A DNA stretch of 64,000 bases, taken from NCBI RefSeq assembly GCF_004302915.1, contig NZ_QQBI01000010.1:1-64000 (forward strand). The letters are read 5' to 3'. Positions 26,616-34,313 of the stretch are shown here, piece after piece. Source of the stretch: Komagataeibacter xylinus. Its GTDB lineage: Bacteria > Pseudomonadota > Alphaproteobacteria > Acetobacterales > Acetobacteraceae. Made by a program: the position numbers and the translations under genes. The notes beneath the pieces were generated by a model. It did no database searches. It was not told where the DNA came from and saw only the letters and a list, made by a program, of their open reading frames with translations. Each line of letters begins with the position of its first letter. The stretch's first letter is position 1.

Positions 26616-27029
26616 TCAGTCGTCGCGGTGGATGCGTTCCATGCGCTCGTGGCGCTCCTGCGCCTCGATCGACAGGGTGGCGATGGGGCGGGCCTCAAGG
26701 CGCTTGAGCCCGATCGGCTCGCCGGTTTCCTCGCAATAGCCATAGGTGCCCGCCTCAACGCGCAGCAGGGCCTGGTTGATCTTGGAGATCAGCTTGCGGG
26801 CGCGGTCACGGGTGCGCAGCTCGAGCGCGCGGTCGGTCTCGACACTGGCGCGGTCGGTAATGTCGGCTTCATGGATGCCGCCTTCCGACAGGCTGGCCAG
26901 CGTTTCATCCGCTTCCTTGAGGAGGTCCGCCCGCCATTTCAGCAGCTTGAGGCGGAAATATTCCACCTGCTGCGGATTCATGAATTCCTCATCATCCGAG
27001 GGGCGATAGTCGGGGGGCAATGTAATCAT
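26616..27029 (-). CDS. dksA: RNA polymerase-binding transcription factor DksA
   Basis: 137 residues. Binds in the RNA polymerase secondary channel and works with ppGpp on rRNA and amino-acid promoters. The coiled-coil region (about 15-90: FRLKLLKWRADLLKEADETL to RDRARKLISKINQALLRVE) is followed by the C-terminal domain YGYCEETGEPIGLKRLEARP. Only one of the four zinc cysteines remains (C-E-E-T, and A-T-L-S for the second pair), the alphaproteobacterial form. Start ATG 27029 (MITLPPDYRPSDD); 27050 is less family-like. Confidence 0.93.
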   Translation of the reverse strand: MITLPPDYRPSDDEEFMNPQQVEYFRLKLLKWRADLLKEADETLASLSEGGIHEADITDRASVETDRALELRTRDRARKLISKINQALLRVEAGTYGYCEETGEPIGLKRLEARPIATLSIEAQERHERMERIHRDD

Positions 27030-27141
27030 ACGAACAGGTCCCTGCGCCATGCTTCCGTGTGGCAGTTACTGGCCTGCCAGTCGGGAACGGGGCGGCTTAT
27101 ACTAGCAAGGGGCGCGCGCGCCAAGCTTTTAACGCAGGCCA

Positions 27142-28776
27142 TCAGGCAGGCTGGCCCGGCGGGGTGGAAGGAGCGGGGGTGGCAGGCGTGCCGCCGGTTG
27201 CAGCCGGGCGGGCCGTGGCGGCAGTGGCCTGCTTGTGGCGCGGCGTGTCGGGGTAGGTGGTCTCCCACCCGCCGCCAAGCGCGTTGTACAGCCGCACCAG
27301 GTTGCCCGATATGGCGGCGGTGCTGGTGGTCAGGTCGGACTCGGCACCCAGGTACTGGCGCTGGGCATCGAGCACGTTGAGGTAGGTCACCATGCCGTTA
27401 CGGTACTGGTTCTGCGCCAGCTCCAGCGCGTGGTGGCTGGCCTGCATGCGCTGCTCCAGGCTGTCATGGCGGCGCTGTTCGTCGGTGTAGGCGGTGAGCG
27501 CGTTATCCACGTCATGCCAGGCGCCGAGCACGGTTTTCTGGTAGTTGATGGCCGCTTCCTTCTGGGCGGCCTTGCGCAGTTCAAGCTGGCCGCGCAGGCG
27601 CCCGCCCTGGAACAGGGGCAGCGTGATGGAGGGGCCGACATTCCACGCCTTGGCGTTCCAGAAGCCAAGGTCACGGAAGGAGAGGGATTCGAAACCAAAA
27701 CCGGCATTGATGGTCACGCGCGGGTAGAACTCGGCCACGGCCTCGCCCACCTGGGCGGTGGCGGCGTGCAGGTTGGCCTCCGCGCGGCGGATATCGGGGC
27801 GGCGGCGGGCCAGCTCAGAGGGCACGCCGACTGGCACGCGCGGTGGCACGGGCGGAATGGCGGAGGCGGTGAGCAGCTCATCGGACAGCGCGCGTGGCGG
27901 CGCGCCCATGAGCAGGCTCAGCGCATTGACCTGCATGGCCAGCTGCTGCTCAAGCTGCGGGATCTGGGCCAGCGTGTTCTCATACTGCGCGCGGGCCTGC
28001 TCCACCTCAAGGTTGCTGGCCAGGCCCTTGGTGTAGCGCTGCTGGTTCAGGTCCAGCATGGATTGCGCCACATCACGGTTTTCCAGCACGATGCGTAGCT
28101 GCTGCTGCGTGTTGCGCAGCTCCATGTAGTCGCGCGCCACTTCCGACTGGCGCGAGATGAGCATGCCGCGGCGGGATTCGTTGACCGCCTGCGAGCTTGC
28201 GGCCGCGGCCTCATATTCACGCCGCACGCGGCCCCACAGGTCGAGCTCCCACGTGGCATCCACGCTGTCGCGCCACTGGTTGAACAGCGGGATCTTGGCC
28301 TTGCCCGGCGTGCCCGCCACCTGGCCGAGCTCCGGGTGTTCGCTCTCGACATCGGTCACGATGCGCTGCAGCATCTTGGTGCTGTACTGCTGGCGGGCGT
28401 AGGAGCCGGTGGCCGACATGGCAGGGTAGCGCTCGGCACCGGCAATGCGCAGTTCGGCCCGGCTCTGGGCCATGCGGTAGGCGTAGGCGCGCACATCAAG
28501 GTTGTCGGTGGCCACGCGCTGCTCGAGCCTGGTCAGCTCGGCATCGTTGAAGATGGTCCACCAGGCGGTATCGGGATCATCGGGCGTGGTCTGGCTGGCC
28601 ACTTCGGCGGGTTTGCCGTTTTTGTCGGTTGCGGCCGCGATGCGGTCCGGGCCGCCATACTGGTTGGGAACCCACGGCTTGGGCTTATGGAAATTAGGGC
28701 CAACCGCACACCCGGCGGTCATGACCGACAATCCGACCACGGCCGTGCGCCATGAAATTCCCCTACCCACCAACAT
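27142..28776 (-). CDS. NodT-family outer-membrane efflux lipoprotein
   Basis: 544 residues. TolC-like outer-membrane channel for RND-type or other pumps. Lipobox SVMTAGC (Cys about 23), then the family opening VGPNFHKPKP, WWTIFNDAELTRLEQ, two repeats of coiled-coil helices, LLMGAPPRAL, and ELARRRPDIRRAEANLHAAT, which is highly diagnostic. A Pro/Thr/Ala-rich C-terminal tail of about 45 residues is longer than usual. No pump subunits are adjacent. The divergent TetR gene at 28935 is a likely local regulator. Confidence 0.92.
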   Translation of the reverse strand: MLVGRGISWRTAVVGLSVMTAGCAVGPNFHKPKPWVPNQYGGPDRIAAATDKNGKPAEVASQTTPDDPDTAWWTIFNDAELTRLEQRVATDNLDVRAYAYRMAQSRAELRIAGAERYPAMSATGSYARQQYSTKMLQRIVTDVESEHPELGQVAGTPGKAKIPLFNQWRDSVDATWELDLWGRVRREYEAAAASSQAVNESRRGMLISRQSEVARDYMELRNTQQQLRIVLENRDVAQSMLDLNQQRYTKGLASNLEVEQARAQYENTLAQIPQLEQQLAMQVNALSLLMGAPPRALSDELLTASAIPPVPPRVPVGVPSELARRRPDIRRAEANLHAATAQVGEAVAEFYPRVTINAGFGFESLSFRDLGFWNAKAWNVGPSITLPLFQGGRLRGQLELRKAAQKEAAINYQKTVLGAWHDVDNALTAYTDEQRRHDSLEQRMQASHHALELAQNQYRNGMVTYLNVLDAQRQYLGAESDLTTSTAAISGNLVRLYNALGGGWETTYPDTPRHKQATAATARPAATGGTPATPAPSTPPGQPA

Positions 28777-28825
28777 GGCCCCCCTGTTGTACCTGAAACA
28801 GCTGATGTAAATTCTGCATTCTTGG

Positions 28826-28868
28826 CATGGTTTTCAAACCATGGCATGAATGACCGATCAGTTCGGTC
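28826..28868. promoter_or_regulatory. paired inverted repeats in the nodT-tetR intergenic region
   Basis: Two palindromes lie side by side: CATGGTTT-TC-AAACCATG (28826-28843, perfect 8-bp arms) and GACCGA-TCAGT-TCGGTC (28852-28868, perfect 6-bp arms). The second matches the general look of TetR-family operators. Both lie between the divergent NodT and TetR starts. Confidence 0.6.
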
Positions 28869-28934
28869 AGTCCCCTAGCCTATCGGCTTTCCTCACGGGG
28901 TCAATCGAAAGTACGCGCCAACCGCGGGAGCAGG

Positions 28935-29633
28935 ATGATTTCAATGGGCACCACGCCAGGCCATACAGGCAAAATGCAGGCTGCCGAGAGCCTGCCCCCG
29001 GGTGCCTCCGCCGCCAAGCGCCAGCAGATCCTGGCGGGCGCCGCGCGTATCTTTGCCCAGAACGGCTACGAGGGAGCCAGCATGTCGGGCATCGCGCGCG
29101 ATGCGGGTGTCTCGAAAGGTACGCTGTACAACTACTTCGACAGCAAGGCCACGCTGTTCTCCGCGTTTGTGGAGCAGTGCGCGTGCGAGAAGATGCCGCT
29201 CCTGTTCAGCCGCATTGATGAAGGGGCGAACCTGACGGAATCGCTCGAGCACCTGGCCGTGGCCATGATCCGGCTGCTGACCTCGCCGCTATCGCTCATG
29301 CTCAATCGTATCATCATTTCCGAGGCAGGCAATTTTCCCGAACTGGCCGAGACGTTCTGGAAGCACGGGCCCCAGAAGGCCATCAACATTCTCTCGGCGT
29401 GGCTGATGCAGCATAATGATTCCGGCGTGCTGAACATCCCCGACCCGGTTTTTGCCGCCGAGCAGTTCTATGCCCTGTGCCAGACCCGCATTGCGGGGCG
29501 CGCGCGCATGCAACTGCCGGTCAATACCGACCAGGCGCATATCGACTTCATCGCCCGTTCGGCAGTGCACACCTTTCTCAACGCCTATCTGCGCGAAGGC
29601 CCGCGCCTGCCGCCGGTGGTGATGGAGGAGTGA
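28935..29633 (+). CDS. TetR/AcrR-family transcriptional regulator
   Basis: 232 residues. Helix-turn-helix at about 25-75: RQQILAGAARIFAQNGYEGA, MSGIARDAGVSKGTLYNYFD, SKATLFSAFVE. The C-terminal ligand domain resembles AcrR/TetR_C groups (LNRIIISEAGNFPELAETFW), often seen beside efflux genes. Two upstream ATGs (28935, 28944) follow GGAGCAGGA. It is divergent from the NodT outer-membrane factor, with palindromes in between, so it probably represses that gene and itself. Confidence 0.92.
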   Translation: MISMGTTPGHTGKMQAAESLPPGASAAKRQQILAGAARIFAQNGYEGASMSGIARDAGVSKGTLYNYFDSKATLFSAFVEQCACEKMPLLFSRIDEGANLTESLEHLAVAMIRLLTSPLSLMLNRIIISEAGNFPELAETFWKHGPQKAINILSAWLMQHNDSGVLNIPDPVFAAEQFYALCQTRIAGRARMQLPVNTDQAHIDFIARSAVHTFLNAYLREGPRLPPVVMEE

Positions 29634-29730
29634 GGACACGCTCTGGCAAATCTGTTTAAAAAAAGCTGCTTGGGTCGGTAGTTTCTTCGACAGTGAAATA
29701 AGAATTTGGAATCAACAGGTTCCACTAAGA

Positions 29731-29760
29731 GTGTTCCCCGCACACGCGGGGATAAAAACG
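29731..29760 (+). CRISPR. single type I-E-like CRISPR repeat (no array)
   Basis: GTGTTCCCCGCACACGCGGG followed by GATAAAAACG. The first 23 bases equal the usual GTGTTCCCCGCnnnnGCGGGGAT start of I-E repeats, with the 3' end diverged (AAAAACG for GAACCG). It is preceded by AGGTTCCACTAAGA, similar to the leader end of E. coli-type I-E arrays. No second repeat follows within the window and no cas gene is present. It lies in a convergent intergenic region. Confidence 0.6.
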
Positions 29761-29806
29761 ACTTTGTTGTTCTCGTAAGACGCGACCTGGTGCTGCAGTC
29801 CGGCAC

Positions 29807-30859
29807 CTAACCGCACTGATAGACAACACGCGCCCGGTCAAACCGGCGGGTTGCGATATCGGTCTTGCGCATCATCACGTAATAGGCCCCGACATCGGCA
29901 AACCGCGCATGCGGGTCTGCCCCGATCTGCACGACAAGCCGCCACTGTGCCGCGGATTCAAGCAGCGCCTTCGCCTGGGCCGTGTTCCATACGTCGCCCC
30001 TGCAGTTCAGGCCATTGGCGGCAAGCTGGCTGCGGGCCTGAAGGCCGTTCTGTAAGGGCTGCGGAAAGCCGCCAAACTGATGGTTGTCACGCTTCCCCTC
30101 ATCAGGTGTGCCAAAAGCGTAGAACCAGTCATTATAGGCTAGGGCTTTCGCACGATCATCAAGGGAGAAGGCATCCCATCCCTTGTCATTAAGTGGCATG
30201 GGCGTGATGACGGAGTGCTGCGTGATCACGGGGGCGGGGGGAAAGATGCAGCTCCATTTATCGTTCGAGATCGCCAGCAGGGCTTGGGGCACCGGCGCGC
30301 GCACCAGTTCAGCCACAGGCGAGGGATCCCATATTACGCGCCACCCCACGGCGGCTTCAGGGGTGAATTCTTCCGGCTCTATCCAGTAATCATAGAATAC
30401 CAGCAGGCGGCCCTCCGTGGGAAAAATCGGGTCAAAACCTGGTGCCTGCGCCAGTTCGGCCAGATTGAACTGGCCGAAGAAGGCCAGCGGGAAATCCGTT
30501 GCCACTGCCCGCGCCTTGGCCCGGTGTTCGTTGCTGAACCATTCGACACCCTTGGTGCGTGCCCATGAGGGCGGATTGGCCAGCAGGTCATCCGCCTTGC
30601 GGTTGTAGTATTGTGCCCGCCTGTCGGCATCGGGGTAGGGCGGGCGCAGGGGCCAGGCCATGCCCTGCGGCAGGTCGGGGCGGCCACCAAGTTTCGAGGC
30701 CCCTGCGGGAATGGTGTCCTCATCCCCCGCCGTGGTGGGCATGAGCACGGCAGGCCGCGCCTGTGCGGCAAGATGGGCCACGACGGCGGCAGGCAGGCCG
30801 GTTGCCTGCAGCGAACGTGCCAGAGTCTCGCGGTCAGGGGGGAGCGGGGTATCGGCCAT
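29807..30859 (-). CDS. DUF1963 (YwqG-like) protein
   Basis: 350 residues, no signal peptide. DUF1963 hallmarks are in order: SKLGGRPDLPQGMAWP near residue 55, FPLAFFGQFNLAELA near 125, GRLLVFYDYW, and a C-terminal HQFGGFPQPLQNGLQ with LVVQIGADPHARFADVGAYY. The family includes B. subtilis YwqG, is often in toxin or mobile neighbourhoods, and has no known biochemical role. It is monocistronic and starts at ATG 30859. Confidence 0.9.
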   Translation of the reverse strand: MADTPLPPDRETLARSLQATGLPAAVVAHLAAQARPAVLMPTTAGDEDTIPAGASKLGGRPDLPQGMAWPLRPPYPDADRRAQYYNRKADDLLANPPSWARTKGVEWFSNEHRAKARAVATDFPLAFFGQFNLAELAQAPGFDPIFPTEGRLLVFYDYWIEPEEFTPEAAVGWRVIWDPSPVAELVRAPVPQALLAISNDKWSCIFPPAPVITQHSVITPMPLNDKGWDAFSLDDRAKALAYNDWFYAFGTPDEGKRDNHQFGGFPQPLQNGLQARSQLAANGLNCRGDVWNTAQAKALLESAAQWRLVVQIGADPHARFADVGAYYVMMRKTDIATRRFDRARVVYQCG

Positions 30860-30914
30860 GCCAGGTTCCTTCCTCAGGAGAGTATTTTAAAATAACGTAT
30901 TGATGAAAATTCAT

Positions 30915-30954
30915 AAAAGTTTTTGGATGCCGCCCTTTTTCAAAAAGGCGGTGT
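30915..30954. repeat. intergenic palindromic repeat, copy 6 (half unit)
   Basis: AAAAGTTTTTGGATGCCGCC, CTTTTTCAAAAAG, GCGGTG. Lies in the divergent region between the DUF1963 gene and the TonB receptor gene, unlike most copies. Confidence 0.7.
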
Positions 30955-31279
30955 TTTCTGAAGCATTATGAATACTGATTTTACCAGGTATTTCCTATAA
31001 TTGTTCAGGATAAATGAAATATTTATATTTAATAATACCGTATTAAAGCAGGACTGCAAACCGTAATAGACCACCGGCAGGTAGCGCAACAGGAGCAGTT
31101 TCCTGTGTGTGCAGCGGCAGTTGCACGGTGCGTCCATCCTGGCCGAAACGTTCTGTTGCATAAATACAACATCAGGCACGCCCGGCGAGGGCCACCGCTT
31201 TTTCATGTTGTTATGTTATATTGTACCAAATAAAGCTGCGCCTCCCGAAACCACCTCACCGGATGCGAGCCTTTCCGCC
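30955..31279. promoter_or_regulatory. AT-rich upstream region of the TonB receptor
   Basis: About 325 bases without a gene. The part from 30965 to 31045 is clearly AT-rich. TGTTG/CAACA arms at 31154-31171 and GTTATGTTATATTGTACC at 31210-31227 are candidate sites: the left half of the latter (GTTATGTTAT) resembles an alphaproteobacterial Zur half-site, the right half does not. No riboswitch recognised. Confidence 0.35.
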
Positions 31280-33499
31280 ATGACGCGCCTATGGTTTTTT
31301 CCCCGTCCCCTTTCCCGTGCCATGCTGGCAGCCATAACCGCGCTGACCCCTGTCGCCACTGCCTGCGCGCAGGGCGTGCCCGCCACCACCACGACCCCCG
31401 ATGACCCGCACGCCACCACCGGGCAGGCGCAGGCGCTCGACCGCGCCTCATCCGCGCCCGAGGCCATGACCGTCACCGCGCGCCTCGACCGCGCGCGCGT
31501 GCAGTTGCAGCCTTCCACGGGGGCAACGGTGCATGCGTTCAGCCGCAAGGCGATCGAGACCATTCCCGGTGGCGACAATACCGGGCTGAACAGCGTGCTG
31601 CTGCAGGCCCCCGGTGTTGCGCAGGACAGCTACGGCCAGATCCATGTGCGTGGTGACCATAACGAGGTGCAGTTCCGCCTCGATGGCGTGCAACTGCCAG
31701 AAGGCATGAACGTGTTCGGCCAGACGCTTATGACCCGCTTTGCCGATAACATGTCGCTCTCCACCGGCGCATTGCCGGTGCAGTACGGCTTCCTTCAGGC
31801 GGCCGTGGTCGACATTACCACCAAGAATGGTGCTACCAACAAGGGTGGCAACGTGTCCATCTATGGTGGTGCGCGTGACTACTTCTTCCCCTCCGCGCAG
31901 TATGGAGGGCAGCATGGCAGGTGGGATTACTTCTTCACCGCCGATTACGTGCATGACCGGGTGGGCATCGAGAACACCACGCCTTCGTTCAATGCGCCGC
32001 ATGACCTGAGCAACCAGTACCATTTCCTTGGCCATGTGCGGTACACGGTGGATGAAAACACGCGACTGAGCCTGATTGCGGGCGTGTCGAACGCCGAGTA
32101 CCAGTTGCCCAATATTGGTGGCCAGACCTTCCCCTGCGCGGGTGATGATTCGCCGTGTGTGTCAGTGCCGGGTTCTCCAAGCGCTTCCAACCTTAATGAA
32201 CGCCAGAAGCAGATCACCGATTTCGGCATCCTGTCGCTGCAAAAGGAGATCGGGGCCTTCTCGCTCCAGACATCGGTGTTCTCACGCTACAGCAGCCTCG
32301 GCTACAGCCCCGACCCCAATCTGGGCGACCTGGCCTATATGGGCATAAGCCAGCATGCCGAGCGTTCGGTCATGTCCACCGGCACCCAGAGTGACGTGAC
32401 CTGGCGCGTGCGGCCCGATCATACCGTGCGTTTCGGCTTTCAGGTCTTTGCCGAGCGCAACATCACCAAGGCCGATTCACTGGTGCAGAACACCGACACG
32501 GGGGCGCTCCAGTCCATCCACACCGGCAATGGCCGCACGGGGGATGTCTACGGCCTGTACGTGCAGGATGAATGGCGGCCGCTGCGCAATGTCACGGTCA
32601 ATTACGGCCTGCGCTTTGATGGCGTGGGCGAATATACCAACGAGCACCAGCTCAGTCCGCGCATCAACGTGGTGTGGCGCGCGTGGAAGGGAGCCACCCT
32701 GCATGCGGGCTATTCGCGCTACTTCACGCCCCCGCCCTTCGAGGTGGTGGGCGGCACCGACCTGCAGCAGTTTGCGGGTACATCGGGTGCGGCAGCCGGC
32801 ACCGGTAGCGATACGGTCAAGGCCGAGCGCGACCATTACTTCGATGCCGGAATCGAGCAGGTCATCCTGCCCGGCTGGCGCGTGTCGTTCGATGCCTATT
32901 ACAAGCTGGCCCATAACCTGATTGACGAGGGGCAGTTCGGCGCGCCCATCATCCTGTCGGGCTTCAACTACCGGCGCGGGCAGGTGAACGGCTATGAGGT
33001 CTCGACTTCCTATGATCGCGGGCCGCTTTCGCTGTATGGCAATTTTGCGTGGTCGCGCGCCATCGGCAAGGACATTACCAGCGCACAGTTCAATTTTGAC
33101 CCAGGTGACCTGGCCTATATCAGCCAGCACTGGGTGCATCTCGACCACGACCAGCGCTGGACCGCTTCAGCCGGTGGGTCCTACACCTTCTTCCACCGCA
33201 CCGGGCACCCGACGCTGCTCTCGGCCACCATGGTCTATGGCAGCGGCCTGCGGCAGGATACGGACACCGTGCCCAATGGCGGCGTGATCCCGCAATACGC
33301 CACGTTCAACCTGGCGCTGGTGCAGTCCTTCCGCGATCTGTTCCATTCCCGCTTCCTGCGCACCACGCAGTTGCGGCTGGACGTGACCAACCTGTTCGAC
33401 CACCCCTACATGCTGCGTAGTGGCTCGGGCATTGGCGTGGGCGCCCCGCAATACGGGCTGCGGCGCACGATCCTGACCGGTATTTCGCAGAACTTCTGA
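31280..33499 (+). CDS. TonB-dependent outer-membrane receptor
   Basis: 739 residues. Signal peptide ending TACAQ, then a TonB-box-like EAMTVTAR, a plug domain (about 70-190: FSRKAIETIPGGDNTGLNSV, HVRGDHNEVQFRLDGVQLPE) and a 22-strand barrel. The last residues are LRRTILTGISQNF, with the terminal Phe that BAM recognises. The ligand is unknown; the plug type is shared with receptors for metals or small metal complexes. The start ATG 31280 (MTRLWFFPRP) gives a clean signal peptide; the frame reaches back to 31109. No TonB/ExbBD genes nearby. Confidence 0.9.
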   Translation: MTRLWFFPRPLSRAMLAAITALTPVATACAQGVPATTTTPDDPHATTGQAQALDRASSAPEAMTVTARLDRARVQLQPSTGATVHAFSRKAIETIPGGDNTGLNSVLLQAPGVAQDSYGQIHVRGDHNEVQFRLDGVQLPEGMNVFGQTLMTRFADNMSLSTGALPVQYGFLQAAVVDITTKNGATNKGGNVSIYGGARDYFFPSAQYGGQHGRWDYFFTADYVHDRVGIENTTPSFNAPHDLSNQYHFLGHVRYTVDENTRLSLIAGVSNAEYQLPNIGGQTFPCAGDDSPCVSVPGSPSASNLNERQKQITDFGILSLQKEIGAFSLQTSVFSRYSSLGYSPDPNLGDLAYMGISQHAERSVMSTGTQSDVTWRVRPDHTVRFGFQVFAERNITKADSLVQNTDTGALQSIHTGNGRTGDVYGLYVQDEWRPLRNVTVNYGLRFDGVGEYTNEHQLSPRINVVWRAWKGATLHAGYSRYFTPPPFEVVGGTDLQQFAGTSGAAAGTGSDTVKAERDHYFDAGIEQVILPGWRVSFDAYYKLAHNLIDEGQFGAPIILSGFNYRRGQVNGYEVSTSYDRGPLSLYGNFAWSRAIGKDITSAQFNFDPGDLAYISQHWVHLDHDQRWTASAGGSYTFFHRTGHPTLLSATMVYGSGLRQDTDTVPNGGVIPQYATFNLALVQSFRDLFHSRFLRTTQLRLDVTNLFDHPYMLRSGSGIGVGAPQYGLRRTILTGISQNF

Positions 33500-33534
33500 T
33501 AAAATAAATCCCTGCTGAAAGAGTAAAAGTTTCC

Positions 33535-33580
33535 GGATGCCGCCTTTTTGGAAAAAGGCGGCATCTTTTCGAAGCTTTTC
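33535..33580. repeat. intergenic palindromic repeat, copy 7
   Basis: AAAAGTTTCCGGATGCCGCC, TTTTTGGAAAAA, GGCGGCATC, TTTTCGAAGCTTTT. First hairpin complete, second partial. Lies just after the TonB receptor gene, before a converging decayed gene. Confidence 0.75.
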
Positions 33581-33618
33581 TTTTTTGTCAGTGATCTGTT
33601 TTTTGAATAATCGCTTGG

Positions 33619-34129
33619 TCAGTCCGCATGCCCGTAAAACCTGCGAAAATTTGCAGACCATGCTGGATCCAGCCTATCGAATGGATCGGTCAGAATTTCT
33701 TTTCTATTCAGGTCATCTGGAAGGATGGCGTGAATTGAATATTTATGCTTTGCAAAAAATTTTATGGTTCCTGCGCCTTTCAGGGAAATAATCGATATGT
33801 CATTATCTCTTTCACTATATATGAACCATTTTCCAGATGTTGATGATAGGGCATATGTATCGACATTATACAGCCACGGTGCCCCATCCGTTTTTTCTGA
33901 TACCAGGCTGATCTGTAATCTGTATATTTATATATGAAACGCTATCTGTTTCATCTTCAGGTAGTGTCATCATATCGACGGCACAAAACAGACTCTCGCC
34001 GTTGAAGTCCATAAGGGATCATATGATGCCGGCGGTCTCATCCTCTGTCAGATAATCAGCCCATTCATCCGCAAACACCATGTCGGGCATGCGTTTTCCT
34101 GCAACCACGCTCTGTTTCATGCGGTTCAT
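33619..34129 (-). pseudogene. decayed AT-rich gene of unknown function
   Basis: On the minus strand three segments read as one protein broken by two lesions: MNRMKQSVVAGKRMPDMVFA to TAGII, then TGA at 34019-34021; SLMDFNGESLFCAVDMMTLP to SVSY; then a frame shift near 33925-33945; and SLVSEKTDGAPWLYNVDTYA to FRRFYGHAD. Total length 511 nt, i.e. one base off a multiple of three. I counted 66 G/C of 180 bases at 33781-33960 (37%), far below neighbouring genes, which suggests horizontal origin. No family recognised; an immunity-protein-like size is not proof of function. Confidence 0.55.
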
Positions 34130-34258
34130 GGGCGGGACACGACAAGTCATCCTTCATTGGTCATCCCGCTCCCTATCCGGGCGTGTTGACAGTCGGGCAA
34201 TACACGACGTGCCACAGGCCCCGCTTCGCGGCAGCGGGCGTGCGCAGGGGGCAGAAAA

Positions 34259-34286
34259 AAAGGGCGGCCCCGCAAGGCCGCCCTTT
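34259..34286 (-). terminator. strong hairpin terminator downstream of amtB
   Basis: AAAGGGCGGCC (34259-34269) and GGCCGCCCTTT (34276-34286) form a perfect 11-bp stem with a 6-base loop, 28 bases past the amtB stop; on the minus strand it is followed by a run of Ts. Confidence 0.85.
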
Positions 34287-34313
34287 CCACATTGTTGCAC
34301 GCAGGCAGGAAGG

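Noticed and set aside
33537-33791. 84-codon plus-strand frame (MLDPAYRMDRSEF...)
   Set aside because: It opposes the more coherent, broken minus-strand gene and begins in the palindromic repeat.
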